From: Whitmania pigra
Lineage: Eukaryota; Annelida; Clitellata; Hirudinida; Haemopidae
Length of the DNA: 64,000 bases
Assembly: GCA_021613335.1 (NCBI GenBank)
Contig: JAJTWR010000245.1
Location: 424,501-488,500, forward strand
Reading direction: 5' to 3'
This document shows, piece by piece, positions 1 to 19,100 of this stretch. The notes under the pieces were generated by a model. It had not been told where the DNA came from, did not search any database, and saw nothing but the letters and a program-made list of their open reading frames with translations. The first letter of the stretch is position 1. Each line of letters starts with the position of its first letter. The translations under genes were made by a program, and so were the position numbers.

Positions 1-525
1 TATTGATTAGTTTTTTTAGGACGAATAATCTGATTATTTTTCAATTATCGAAATAGATTTTTATTTATAATTCATTTTTAAATATAATTTAAGAAGAAAA
101 AATGGTAATATTAAAAGCAATAAAATTTTACAAAAAGCCATTAATGGCAATAAAAATATCTATCGCGTTTTTTTTTAAACAAGCAGGTAAACATAAAATC
201 AATGCTATCTTTTTAATTAACCATCAGCTAACTGCTCTTAAATTAACATAAATAATTTGAAACTATTAGTAATTAATATTCAACGAAGACAAATTATAAC
301 AACGATTACTAGTTATTATAATGAAGAGGGCTTCAAATTGCTATCTCGTCACCATTCAAGGTTGGTTAAATTATTATTAAACTATTATTCTGGCATGAAT
401 TCATTCATTAATGTTGACAGTCTTGTTTTGTTAACTAATTTTATTTAAATCAATTTAAATGGATAAACGATTAGTCATTATTAACAGACATTTTAATGAC
501 TTCATATCTTAATTAATTTTGCAGA
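1..525. other. AT-rich upstream region, no gene recognised
   Basis: Very AT-rich DNA with no coding segment I can support. A splice-acceptor-like TTTGCAG ends at 525, directly before the first K1 exon, so a further 5' exon of K1 may lie here or beyond the window start. The 63-codon open frame at 257-448 has no recognisable features. Confidence 0.5.
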
Positions 526-553
526 TAGTCATCCGGGCTTGCCAGTCAGACTC

Positions 554-3345
554 ATGCAGAAGTATAAGGATTGGAGGAATGAACGTAAAAGTAAGCACGA
601 TTTGATTGATTTGTTAATTAAGATGGCTTGACATTTACGTTCAAGTGTGTTTAGATAATATGCTTTAAAACATTTCAAGCAGATAAAAATTTATTAAATT
701 ATCAATATCTTTATCATAATTAATAACTTTTCGCCTTTTCGATTTTTAGTGCAAAATTCCATTGCCCAATTGAAGAAGACATTCAAAGAGACGTACAGAA
801 CCGACGTCGAGGTAAGAATTAAGACAACGTTTCTGTTAAAAATGCTTTTAAAAGTCACCGAAATCGCTTAAAGTTACTTAGCATTTATTTTTGCATTTTT
901 ATCCAGCTAATTTATTATTACCGAACTTATGAACTAAACACGTCTTACTTATTATCATTAATACTAAATTATTTAATTACTGAACTATTTAACTAATTAT
1001 TTCCTTATTCTGCAGGCAAAAGATTACTCCATGAATGACTTCATAAAACTGGCAAACATTGGCAGCGGTTCTTACGGTAATGTTGACCTCGTAAAGAACT
1101 TGAGAACCTGTGAGAAGAGCGCCCTGAAGATCATTGACATGAACAAGGTTGGTCGCTATTTTATTTCTACCCTTGAATGATAATATTGTTAATTATACCT
1201 ATTACGTTATACTATTGTTAATTATACTTATTCTGTTATACTATTGTTAATTATACTTATTATGTTATATTATTGTTAATTATACTTATTCTGTTATACT
1301 ATTGTTAATTATACCTATTATGTTATATTATTTGATTAAGCAGTAGTTTTTAATTGTGAGCGTTTTACTGTTCTATGGCTAGTATTGCCAGAAAAAGCAT
1401 CATTTTGGTCATTTATTAGATAATATTCCTTTCATTTATGAAGGATTTAAACTTACACTGATGTGCCCCAACATGAAAAATGTATACCTTTATTTGTTAA
1501 TGATGATAATAACAATAAAAATAATAATAATAAATAAATGTGATTATCACAGATCGCAGAAGATGAGACATCTCTGGAACATCTCATGAACGAGAAAAGA
1601 ATTCTGAGTTCGATCCGCCATCCATTCATCGTTTCATTGAAGAGACACTTCAAAGTAATTAATTTATTTTACACGTGAATAGATATTCACGACATCTTAA
1701 CCATAATAATCATCATAATCAATCACTAACCTCATAAATGATAATAATTTTTAATTATTTCACTTCAGGACGAAACACGACTGTATTTAGAAATGGAGTA
1801 TTATCCTGGAGGAGATCTCTACAACTACATTGAGATGAATGGCAAGTGCTCGTAAGTAGTCTAAATATTACATTCTAATTATTAAGTAGTTTACATTACA
1901 TTATAATTTACTTATCAGCATTATAATTTACTTATTAGCATCATAATTTACTTTTATCGCTTGTGCAAACAGTGATACGACAGTCGAACAACTGTAATCT
2001 CATCGAGTAGTTATTATTACTCCTTGAACCGTTACGGCCAGTATCATCAATTTATCTATAATCACATATTTTATATTCTGCATTCACAATTACATCAAAT
2101 GACACCCCAAATATTAGTAATTGCCAATTAAATGACAAAAACATTTAAATATAAACATTCCATCCAGAGATAATCAAGCACGCTTCTATGGAGCTCAGAT
2201 CCTGATGGCCATTGAGTTCATGCACAGCATCGGAGTGGTTCACAGAGACTTGAAACCAGACAACATAATGCTGAACAGTGACGGCTACCTCAAAGTCGTA
2301 GACTTCGGCTTTGCCAAAATGACCGCCAAAGACGGAATGTCTACGCTTTGCGGTACGCCAGAGTACATGGCCCCTGAATTGTACTTAATTAGTACCTCAT
2401 CTGATATTGATCTGGTGAGTTTTATTTAGTTTACTTATTTATTTTTTACGGATTTCGATTGTATAAATATCTAATCTTAAGAGGAAAATTATATTACGAC
2501 ATTACGTTTAAAGTTTCGTTTGTTGATGGTCTGCGTCTTAAAGTCGATTAATAATTCAATTATAAGTGGTTTACATTCTTAGACCGATCATTTACAACCA
2601 TTATTCTATTAATCATATTTACCAGCTTAACAATAATTATGATTGAAGTGCTAAAATTATAATTATCATGGCTAAATCAAATCAATATTTACGGTGGCTT
2701 ATGTCCGAATCATAGGACCTAAAGGCCACCGCAATAGCATTAAAGCGTAATATGTTTTAATACTTAATTATTTATTTATTTATTTATTTACAGAAATATA
2801 ACGACACAGTGGAGTGGTGGACGTACGGAGTGATCATGTATACCCTCATAACTGGCAAAGAGCCTTTTCGTGCGGGTTCCTTAAGGAACTGCGTAAATAT
2901 TATTGCCGGAGTTGTAAGTGTTTCTATTTACATTTATGCAAATCTATAATTACCAGAGTAGTTATAATAATACATTTATAGTAATATTGACATAATTAAG
3001 CAGTCGTAATTCAAAGGAAATTGTCAAATCAACAATAGTAAACAATATTCATTGTCTTAAATTCAGGTCGACTACCCACGCAATTTTCCAAGAGCCGCAA
3101 AGAGCTTCCTTAAAGGCCTACTGCAGCCCTCGATCCACGAAAGACTGGGCTGTGGCAAAAAGGGCTGGAAGGACATCAAGAATCATGAATGGTTTAGTGG
3201 AACCGATTGGATAGGCATATTTAACAAGAAGGTGGAGGCACCCTACATTCCGAATTACCCTGAGGTCAACAGGGTGAGCCTGAGTGGTCTTGAGTTTGGG
3301 GGAGCTCTCACTTACGAGGTGGACCGTGTTTCTACCGTGTTTTAA
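554..3345 (+). CDS. K1: PKA-like AGC serine/threonine protein kinase
   Basis: Exons 554-590, 750-811, 1016-1147, 1553-1654, 1769-1851, 2168-2414, 2794-2913, 3067-3345 join in frame to about 353 residues, close to PKA catalytic subunit length. Motifs: glycine loop GSGSYG (residues 49-54), ATP lysine in ALK (71), NEKRIL helix C, HRDLKPDN (catalytic Asp about 166), DFG (Asp about 184), activation loop TLCGTPEY with the phosphorylatable Thr, APE, and VEWWTYG in place of the usual DWW. The AGC C-tail has KVEAPYIP, but the protein ends RVSTVF and lacks the FxxF hydrophobic motif. All catalytic residues are present, so an active cytosolic kinase is expected. The start is the first ATG of the exon. 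The frame is open back to the acceptor at 525, so an upstream exon is possible. First of five tandem paralogues. Confidence 0.85.
1182..1331. repeat. Minisatellite, about 29-bp unit x 5, in K1 intron
   Basis: Five imperfect copies of a unit with core TATTGTTAATTATACTTATT stand head to tail in the K1 intron between the glycine-loop exon and the helix C exon. No coding content. Recognised by direct reading of the repeated block. Confidence 0.75.
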
Positions 3346-3639
3346 AATCTTTTATTTACTGTTTGTCTTTTTCGATTCGTTGTCATTTTTAAAAGTTCAA
3401 CCTAATTTCTTAAAATTGTTTACTAAAATGAAATTATTGTGTTCGAAGTTGTTCATGATTGTTATCTTTCTGATGAAAGATTGTAAGTAATTCAAAATAA
3501 TTTATGTCAATGTACCTTTGTTAGAGGTTTCTTACGAGTTAATATTAACGCCTATAATATTTAAGAGGCATGACAAATCGTATAAATTGAATAATTTGTA
3601 ACAATATTTAAACTGTTATGAAGCAAGTGATTATACAGA

Positions 3640-5580
3640 AATAATTAAGTAATAATAATAATAATAATAATAATAATAGTTTATTTCTATGGCGCCTTGT
3701 GCTTTTTGAAGAGATGGTCTTCAGCTGGCGCTGAAGGGCGAGGCATGAGAGAAGCCTAGGTTGACGATGGATGATATGTGGACAGGTTGATGGAGATGAA
3801 TTATAGAAGATGAGCGGAGGTGATCGGGGATGTGACGGTGGCGAATGAGATGATGGAGATAAGGGGGTTGAATGTAGTTAATGTTCGATAAGTGAGTAGA
3901 GATATTTTGTAGATGATGCGAGGATGGATGGGTAGCCAATGCAGTTGTGTCAGGGCCTCGGAGCTGGTGAGATAGGGATTAAGAAGAACAAGTTTGGCTA
4001 ACTTGTTTTGAATGCGCTGAAAGGAGAGGGTAAGAGAGGCTGGAGCGCCATACAGGAGGGAGTTGCAGTAGTCAAGGCGGGAGAGGACCAGGCAGCGGGC
4101 GAGAGCATCAGTCATATCTACCGAGAGGAGTGGGCGGATGTGTCGTATAGCCCAGATGAGGTGATTGCAAGATTTTGCTATGGAGGAGGCATGCTGTTTA
4201 AAGCTGAGATGGGAATCAAAAGTAACGCCGAGAAGTTTTAGGGTAGAAGAAGAAGGGAGAAGGGTGCCAGCGATAGTTATTGAAGATGGAGGGGATAGGT
4301 TTCTCAGTTGAAGAGGAGTGCCGATGAACATTATTTCGGACTTTTGAGGGTTGAGTTGAAGGAAGTTTACGAGGTGCCAGTCGTTAATGGCGTCTGTGCA
4401 CCTTCGCAGATTGTCTAATTGACAGAGACGTTGTCGCTGGAGAGGACAGAGTAGAGACTCGTGTCATCCGCGTATTGGTGGAAGGACACGTCAAAATTTT
4501 TGACGATGTCAGACAGGGGTGAAGTGTAGGTTGTGAAAAGTAGGGGTCTCAGGACGGAGCCCTGGGGGACTCCAGCAAGGAGATCAACAGAAGAGGAAGT
4601 ATGGCAGCCCAGCTTGACGTATTGGGATCTATTGGAGAGGTAAGATTGAAGCCAAGAAAGTGCGAGGCCTTCGATGCCGAAGTCGGAGCGGAGTCTGTCT
4701 AACAGTATGCTATGGTTGATGGTGTCAAAGGCTGCCGATAGGTCTAGACCGGCCATAACGGCGCAGTTACGATTTCCGCAAATGTGAGATATATTGTTGA
4801 AAATATGGGAAAGAGCGGTCTCTGTGGAGAAACCAGGTCTGTAGGCGGATTGGAATAGAGAGAAGTTAGAGGACTTAGTAATATGGGGACTGATTCTAGA
4901 AAGGGTGAGCCTTTCTAGTAGTTTTGATATAGTAGAAAGGTTGGAGATTGGTCTGTAATTAGACGGGGAGCTAGGGTCGAGGCCTGGCTTTTTTAACAAG
5001 GGGAGTACCTGCGCGCGCTTAAAGATGGAAGGGAAGACACCGGAGCTGAAGGAAATGTTAGCGAGTTTGGAGAGGGTTGGAGCTAGAATGGGAGAATACT
5101 TTTTTAGGAGAGAGGTTGGGAAAGGATCTAGCGGGGAGGTTTTGTTGGGCAGAGCTCGAATGGCTTTCAAGACTTCTATAGGCGAGACAGGAGGGAAAGT
5201 TGAAAGAGGCGTGCCAGTGAACTGCCTGGCTGGAAGGGATGAGATAGATGATGAAGAAAGTGTATTGGCGATTGACTGATGAATGTTGGCTATTTTTGAG
5301 ATGAAAAATGCATTGAATGAGGTGACGAGAGACTGGCACTCAGCGTCGGAGTAGTGTTGACGAGGGTTGCTGTGCAATAGGCTATGAAGCGAACGCCACA
5401 TGGAACGTGGATTGGCGTTGGAGCTGAGTTCCTCCTTGATAGAAGATGCCCTGGAGTTGAGGATGGCCAGCCTGGCGGCGTCCTTTGCGGATTTGTACTC
5501 CTGTTTTGTAGCTGATGTACGTTTGCGAAGATATAGACGTAGTTGTAAAACTTTTAGACATTTCAGTTCTATTAGAAATT
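3640..5580 (-). mobile_element. CR1/L2-like LINE fragment with reverse transcriptase
   Basis: The minus strand holds an open frame from about 5580 to 4415, then a second frame to 3801, together the C-terminal half of a non-LTR reverse transcriptase. Visible motifs are PNKTSPLDPFP, SNYRPISNLS, FSTETALSH, LDLSAAFDTINH (catalytic Asp), GVPQGSV, and QYADDTSLY (the YADD active site). After the frame change come QLNPQKSEIMFIG and LDYCNSLLYG, typical of CR1/L2/Rex1 (Jockey-superfamily) elements. A one-base deletion near 4415 breaks the frame. The 5' part (endonuclease) is missing, as expected from 5' truncation on insertion. The 3' end runs into an (ATT)n tract at 3650-3677, like the microsatellite tails of L2/CR1. 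The element sits between K1 and K2. It appears fairly young because there is one frame break in about 500 codons. Confidence 0.85.
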
Positions 5581-6074
5581 AAAGTACTTAATATTGTATT
5601 TTATTTTCTGTGAGATTTATGTTAAACTATTTGTAAAGTGAATTACTGATGGTATTCTGTCGAAAAAGATTAAATCCAATTGATTCATTTTGTTAATTAA
5701 TGCCTGAAGTTAAAAATAAGTTGACCGATTTATTTTAAAATTTCAGGCCTTTAATTTTTAAAATTAAAAAAGTTTCATCAATTTAATTGTTAAAATATTT
5801 TGTAAATTGAATTTTTAATCTTTTTACTATTTTCACAATATTTAAATAAATTTAAAACCAACATTCTCTGTCTTTCATAACTACTCGATAAGCAATAAAA
5901 TAATCAATTTCTATTCAAATTAATTCTTTTAACTCACCTCTTTTCGTAAGTCGAAGAATTTTTTGGAAACTTTTGGCGCGTCATGGTCTACATTTTTGCA
6001 ACTACGCCGAGACATTACAATCTGATTACAATTTGAACAAAAACCGGTCGGCATTTTGACAAAAAAAAAACAAG

Positions 6075-8527
6075 ATGGAGACGTATGAAATTAAAAGGCA
6101 AAAGAAAAACTCCATCCTGCCAAGAATTTGCAAGTGGTTCAAAAAGAGAGATGCAAAGTCTCAAGAAAGGAAATATTGTAAGTATTACATTTTTTTATTG
6201 CCTTGTTAAATTCTCAAGTTGAACCTCAATTGGTATACGCGACTAGGTGATTTATAAATAATTATTGCAATTAGGTTTTATGGGTCATCAGTAATTTATT
6301 AAATATGATTAACATACGAAGTGCGCTTAAAATCTACATAATGCAATTAGAAATTAGTAGCACAGAGATCACCAAATAATAACGCTTATTAATATAATAT
6401 AAATAAACAATAATAATTTTTATCATAACTTATTTAATATGAAATAAATATTCTTCTTAGACAAAAACACAACCAGCCATCTGGAGAAAATGTTCGTCTA
6501 CGCCTACAAAGCCGATCCAAAGGCAGACAGCGTTTCCATAAACGATTACGATTGGCTTCAGACGCTTGGGACAGGAGCCTATGGCAAGGTTGATTTGGCA
6601 ATGAATTCCAGCAACGGAAAGTTCTATGCTATCAAATGTATGGAAAAGGAACGCGTAAGTTTAACGACATTATTATGTTTATTAAATGTTAATTTGATAT
6701 TATTGATAATTTGGCTATGGTTGTATCAATAAGTAGTTAAGATTTATTGGGACGTTCCAAAATCTTTTTAGCGCATTTAGCTTGAATATTTAAATTAAAT
6801 AAATATGTTTTTGTGAGTCAAAATCTACCTAAATTTATTGGGTATTCGTAGCTTTGGATCAGATGGTCAAAAATTTATTCCTGACTTCAATCATAGTGAG
6901 AACCAAAGCTGGCGAAATGACCAAATTATGATAATTTATTTATTTTATTAATTTATACCTGTATTTTAATTTCCAGCTGGTCTTAAGTACGATAAAAGAT
7001 TTCATCTACAGCGAGAAGAGAATCTTAAAGTCAATCACTCATCCGTTCATAGCTAAACTGAACCATCATTTTACGGTTGGTTTAATAACTTCGAATAAGA
7101 AATATTATTAAATTATCTATTTCAACGCAATTAATTATCTTTAAGTAATAATTTGTTTGTTTATTTGTTAATTAAACATTTTATTTCATATCCAATAGGA
7201 CGATGCACGTATTTACCTGGCCATGGACTATTATCCCGGAGGTGATATGCATTCCTTGTTCTTAAAGAAATCCGTCTTTTCGTAAGTGAAATTAAGCTCA
7301 ATCGTCGGTATCATCATTGGCAATAACAATTATAATTATTATTATCGCCATCATCATTACAATAATATTATTACCACTAATTATCTCTATTAGAGAAGAA
7401 TTGGCGCGCTTCTACGGCGCTCAAATCGCAATGGCACTCGACTTCCTCCACAATGTCGGTGTGGTCCACAGGGACTTGAAGCTCGAAAACGTGCTCCTGG
7501 ATAGGGACGGATACATCAGACTGGCAGACTTCGGGGCGGCCGAAAAGTTGACGAGTCGAGGGTCGAGGGAAATGATTGGTACGATGGACTACATGGCACC
7601 TGAAATGGTCGCGAGCTACGTTTATTTCGAGAGCGTGAGTTTTCGGCTTGGAATGTTTTTTGTTTTTAAATCATTTTTTTAATTAAATAATTAATTTTTA
7701 TTTTTGTATTTATTCGTTAGGAGGATTTTTGTTAATGTGTTTGCCTTATTAGTCTTTCGATAATTCGATTTGACTCAATTAATGTAAATTACATAATTTA
7801 TTTCATTATTGTTTTAAAATTAATTTTCAGACGTATAATTACTCGGTCGATTGGTGGTCCTACGGTGTCTTCATGTACCTGATCACGACTGGAAATTTCC
7901 CTTACGATGCCTTAACTCCTGATCAAATGTGCAAGGTTATCACAGCCAAGGTAAAAAAATCTGGGAAAACCGTTTTAAACATTTTATTAAATATTTATTA
8001 TTTTTATTAATTATTTTTTAATCGTCCACCATCGCGCGTTATAAGGAGCATTAACTATTATAATAACGACGATATAATCCTACCTCCAAGTCAAGTCCAA
8101 ATCATCTCAGTTATGCTACGGACTATAATTAAACAAATAAATAAATAATCCTACCTCGGTTAATTTTTAATTATAAAGAATCATTTTTAAACTTAAACAT
8201 AAAACATTCAGCATTAAAATATAAATTTATACCTCTTCTCACATACAGATAAAATATCCGAAATCCATCAGCAAAAACCTGAAGAAATTTCTCAAAGGCT
8301 TACTCACCAAGGACCCCTTAAAAAGGACTGGTTGCAATTCCGTTGGTATCAAGGGTGTCCGTAATCACCCGTGGTTTAGACCCCTCAGCTGGCCTGCTGT
8401 GTTCAAAAAGGAATTGCAAGCCCCCTACGTACCGGCCTGCCCTGAAGTGGATATCGGTCAGAAGAGAAAGTTCAGCTGCCGTATGCTACACGCGGATTCT
8501 TGCCGGCTTGATTTTGAAGAATTTTAA
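6075..8527 (+). CDS. K2: PKA-like AGC kinase, divergent activation loop
   Basis: Exons 6075-6177, 6461-6654, 6977-7075, 7199-7281, 7394-7634, 7831-7950, 8249-8527 give 372 residues. Motifs: basic N-terminus (KRQKKN, WFKKRD), glycine loop GTGAYGKV, YAIK lysine, SEKRIL, HRDLKLEN, DFG, APE, VDWWSYG, then C-tail LQAPYVPACPE. The chain ends exactly at F-E-E-F, as PKA catalytic subunits end at FxxF. Oddity: the activation loop reads REMIGTMDYMAPE, so the normal T-x-C-G-T-P-E block is altered and the usual phospho-threonine is absent. Lys, catalytic Asp and DFG are intact, so it may be constitutively active or differently regulated (inference). Exon 6461-6654 (194 bp) equals the 62 + 132 bp pair of the other paralogues fused. 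Confidence 0.85.
8085..8148 (+). repeat. Short dispersed repeat copy 1 (in K2 intron)
   Basis: A block containing AAATCATCTCAGTTATGC and GGACTATAAT, followed by an AAATAAATAAAT tail, is shared with copies near 53.69 kb and 53.76 kb and, inverted, near 52.99 kb. The A-rich tail suggests the 3' end of a SINE or LINE. The source element is not identified. Confidence 0.6.
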
Positions 8528-8533
8528 ATTAGA

Positions 8534-8697
8534 TTAACATGTTTAATAAGCTAACATGTCTAATAAAAATATAATATACAAAATGACTTAACATGTTTAA
8601 TAAGCTAACATGTCTAATAAAAATAATATCCAAAATAACTTAACATGTTTAATAAGCTAACATGTCTAATAAAAATATAATATCCAAAATAACTTAG
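8534..8697 (+). repeat. Triplicated about 53-bp unit carrying AATAAA, downstream of K2
   Basis: Three near-identical units begin seven bases after the K2 stop codon. Each contains two ACATGT palindromes about 18 bp apart and a TAATAAAAAT segment holding a polyadenylation-type hexamer. The K2 3' UTR therefore has three equivalent candidate poly(A) signals in series. What is seen is the repeat. Its use as a cleavage signal is inference. Confidence 0.75.
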
Positions 8698-10019
8698 CAC
8701 GTCCAAAATGTGAGGTTTAATAGGTTGTTATAGTTTAATAAGTTAAGTTTGGACGAGTTTTTGTGTTAAATACGTCCTGTTTAATGGACGGGCGTTTTTT
8801 TTTTTGAGAAGTTTGATTTTAGCATTTCAAGGTTGAATTGAAAGATATGAGCCATTTTTAAATGGATAGAAATATATATTCAAATTTAATTAAACTGCAG
8901 TTAGGTTTATTAGCGAGTATTACTTTCAAGTTGACGTAAAACAAAGAATATTAATTTTTAAACCAATTCTGCTTCGTAAACTATTTAGTTTGTTTTTCTT
9001 ACTAAAAGAAAATAAATTTGTGAACACTTAAACGTCTGAAAATGTTTTACAATGAAATATTAATTAATTAATTTTTTGTGATCGAAATATGAGGAAAGCT
9101 TTTTCTGAAATATCGTCATTATTAGGTAATGTAAATCATGTGATGTGTCGACCAACATAAAATCTTTATCATAATAACTGAACTGTAATTTTAACTAACC
9201 TATAAAAATTAATTCATCAATCTAACTGCCATTAATAATGATAACAATAATAATAATAATTATATTAGTAAAAATTACGTAACTTACAAACATAAATTAT
9301 TTAGTGCCTTTTTTTAAAAACATGGGTGAAGCTGTTTGTGTACATCGTATGGATAAATAAGCTGTCACTTTCAATCTAAAGTTAGTTTTATTTATATTAT
9401 TGTTTCTATTCAAACTTATTACGTTCTTGTTCGTTTGAATTTGTTTATAAATAAAAAAAATACATTGATGCAACCATGTAGAACAGTCGTTCTTAAAATA
9501 TATAAAAAACCGCAGCCTGTGAATGATGAATTCATTAAGACGAAAATAAAAACTTTATTGAAATGTTGTAAAAATCAAAATTTTATAATCCCAAACATGT
9601 CAATCTATTGACTGTCTTTTATTAATTTTAATTCAAACTAGAGTTATGAATACCAACGTAAAACCTTTCTATATTTGATCGTAATGCTCCAAATTTTTAA
9701 AAGCAATATAATCTGAGAAGTGTGGCAGATTCAGTAATAAACTGATTTTTTTTCAAAAACATTTCAAATCGACATTTAATAAGCTAGCCGGTGGTTCTGA
9801 AAATATGTTATCGTTCACTGAAAAGGTAAATATTAGCATCGATAAAATAGTCGAGGATTAATCTTTATTTAAAATTCATTTTGTTCAAATAATTTAATTC
9901 TGAACAAATAACGCTCTCATTAATTTCGATTGTTGCCATAATTGCGTAATTATTTACAATTTAGAAGTTTAATTTACATTGACAATTTAATGTTAAAATT
10001 ATAGAATTATTGCACTGAA
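8698..10019. other. Intergenic, AT-rich
   Basis: No gene is supported between K2 and K3. The stretch is AT-rich with short AAT runs near 9240-9260. Confidence 0.5.
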
Positions 10020-13089
<3,070 letters not shown>

Positions 13090-14517
13090 ATGAATTGTTT
13101 TGTGAACGCTTTGCGTTAGGTTTTCAATTGTGATTTATAAAAAGTAATTTTTTTACGTATTATATGAATTTTATGAAATTTGATTCAAAAAATTAGTTTT
13201 TCTCAAAAAACATATGTTTACAATTAATTTTGACAATTTGGATTAAGTTTTCGGCAACAAAAAAATTGACGTCATTGCATTACCTGACAGATATTTTACA
13301 CATTTATGATTAGGACAACTATTCTGAGTCTTGTGATTCTGTGGTAAACTTCTGCGGGTTTACAATACTAGTTCTTTCCTTTAAAAAAAGTCGTTTATTG
13401 TTTTTAAATATTTAAAAAAGCATAGAGACTTTGACCTTTGAGCTTGACAAAGAAACTAAACAAAAACAGTTTTGGGATAATTTAGAGAAAAATATGAAAC
13501 AAACCTCGGAACAGTTTACTCAATTATTTAATTATTTAATTCAATTTAAAAATAATTTAAGTTCCACTGTTAGATTAAAGTCTTTGCAGTTTCATGCTTA
13601 AATATCGAAATGCGTGTTTGTAATATAATGATGAAAATTTGCGCCACTTGTAAATGTGGTCATAGATGAGAGGACTTACCTTCGTGTGTGCAAGGTTGAG
13701 TGTTTTGCTTAAATTAAATTCAGAAATGCAATAAGGTTACATGAAATTATAATTTAAAATAATTTTTTATTCGGGTATTGGTTCCTTTTTTATTTAATTT
13801 TTATATTATTTTAAGTAAATAAATTTTTACAAAAGAGAAATAAAAATAATGTTTATATGTGTAACCTAATAAAAAAAAAATAATACCATTCAAAATAATA
13901 CTAAAATCAACACTTTTTACAATTTTATAACTTGACTATTTATTTCTTTTCAAACTGTGAAGACTTTCAAAACATTCTCAAATATCGTCTATAATTTTAG
14001 ACTAAAGCGGAAGTAAACAAGCTTAAAAGGTATATCCAAATGGCATTGCAACTTTTAATACTCTGAGTAATGGAGGCAATAGCATTCATCCGACTCGTAG
14101 TGCAAAAAAATTTATTTTAGGCATCATTCTAGCATTAAAACACATCATTAAGTAATAAAAATAAACTAATTAATAAAGTAATCTAGCTACTCCGAATCCA
14201 TTTTTACACTTTTTCGCCCACGAACAAATATCCTAAAAAACATAAATTACTTTTTTTTACACAAACTAGTAAAGCAATTCAATGTTTTGGTCGTTGTTAT
14301 CGAATTGACAATAGCTTTATTTCGTCTTGGCTGATGCAATCAACCCAAACCGCTTGTCGGCTACGACAGTACGATTGATTTGGCTAAGGGATTTTATTGA
14401 GCGCTAGATAATGAATTCGATTTTACATTGAAACCTTTAAAATAGAAGTTGATGTATCAAATTAAATTAAATATTGACTTTTATTGTAGCGAGAGTTTGT
14501 AATCTATGAGTACTGGT
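13090..14517. other. Intergenic, AT-rich
   Basis: K3-K4 spacer with no coding segment that I can support. AATAAA-like hexamers occur, but none can be assigned with confidence. Confidence 0.5.
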
Positions 14518-18176
<3,659 letters not shown>

Positions 18177-19100
18177 TCTTTGCCATCTTTGTACAAATAA
18201 TTTTTAATTTAAGATTTACGAAACAATGCATTAATGAGCCAGACATTTGTTTTTCCTATTTGGTTCAAAATAGCTTGACTTAAAAGTCACTTTTGTGAAA
18301 TGAAATTGGTTTAAAAAATGGTAGTCTGTGAAATACTTTATTATTATTAATATTATTATTATTATTGTTGTTGTTGTTGTTGTTGTTACAGTTATTATTA
18401 TATGTCTTAGTGTAGCGGAGACTCCTGACTCTTTTTTGAACACGTGTCTGCAGAATTTTGGTGCTGCTTGAAGTTTTTAAAAAATATGAATTTAACGAGT
18501 GAAATGTCTTTTTTTTAATTTTAAATATTTTTTTCTGATTTCAAGTTAAAAATAATACTAAAAAATATTTTTTGAAATAATATATTTGTTAATAAAAGCG
18601 TTATTTTGAATTTCCGTTTCTTTCATTTTTATGTTACTTCTGGGCGGGAGATTTGAATTTTAAAAATGATGTTTACATTTTTGACACGAAATTTTGGATG
18701 AGAGATATGCATTATATTATATGCACAAGTGGTCATTATAATTTTAATAAAGTTTTATGTTTTACATAATTTACATTAAGTTTATCTAAAGAGATTCAAC
18801 CCAATCCCATTTAAGTGAATTAATTATATTTAAATAAATAAAGTAAAACTATTCCTAATTTAAGTAATATAATATTGATTTCAAAATATTTATTTTAAAA
18901 GTATATTGTATATTACACCCTTGTGTCTATATTTAGTGTCTTTTTGTAGAAGTGGAATCATTGTATTTACAATCCAAAATTTCGCCCATGATAACAAAGC
19001 AATCTAAGTCAAAAGCACAAATTCATTTGGCGACACATTACAAGTAACAAGTGCTCAGCAAACTATTGGATAAAGTTTGCTTATTTCAAATCATTAAATC
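18177..19100. other. Intergenic, AT-rich
   Basis: K4-K5 spacer containing the presumed K4 3' UTR and a short (TTG)n tract near 18366-18388. No coding segment supported. Confidence 0.5.

Noticed and set aside
5025..5279. Plus-strand frame at 5025-5279
   Set aside because: Antisense shadow of the LINE reverse transcriptase.
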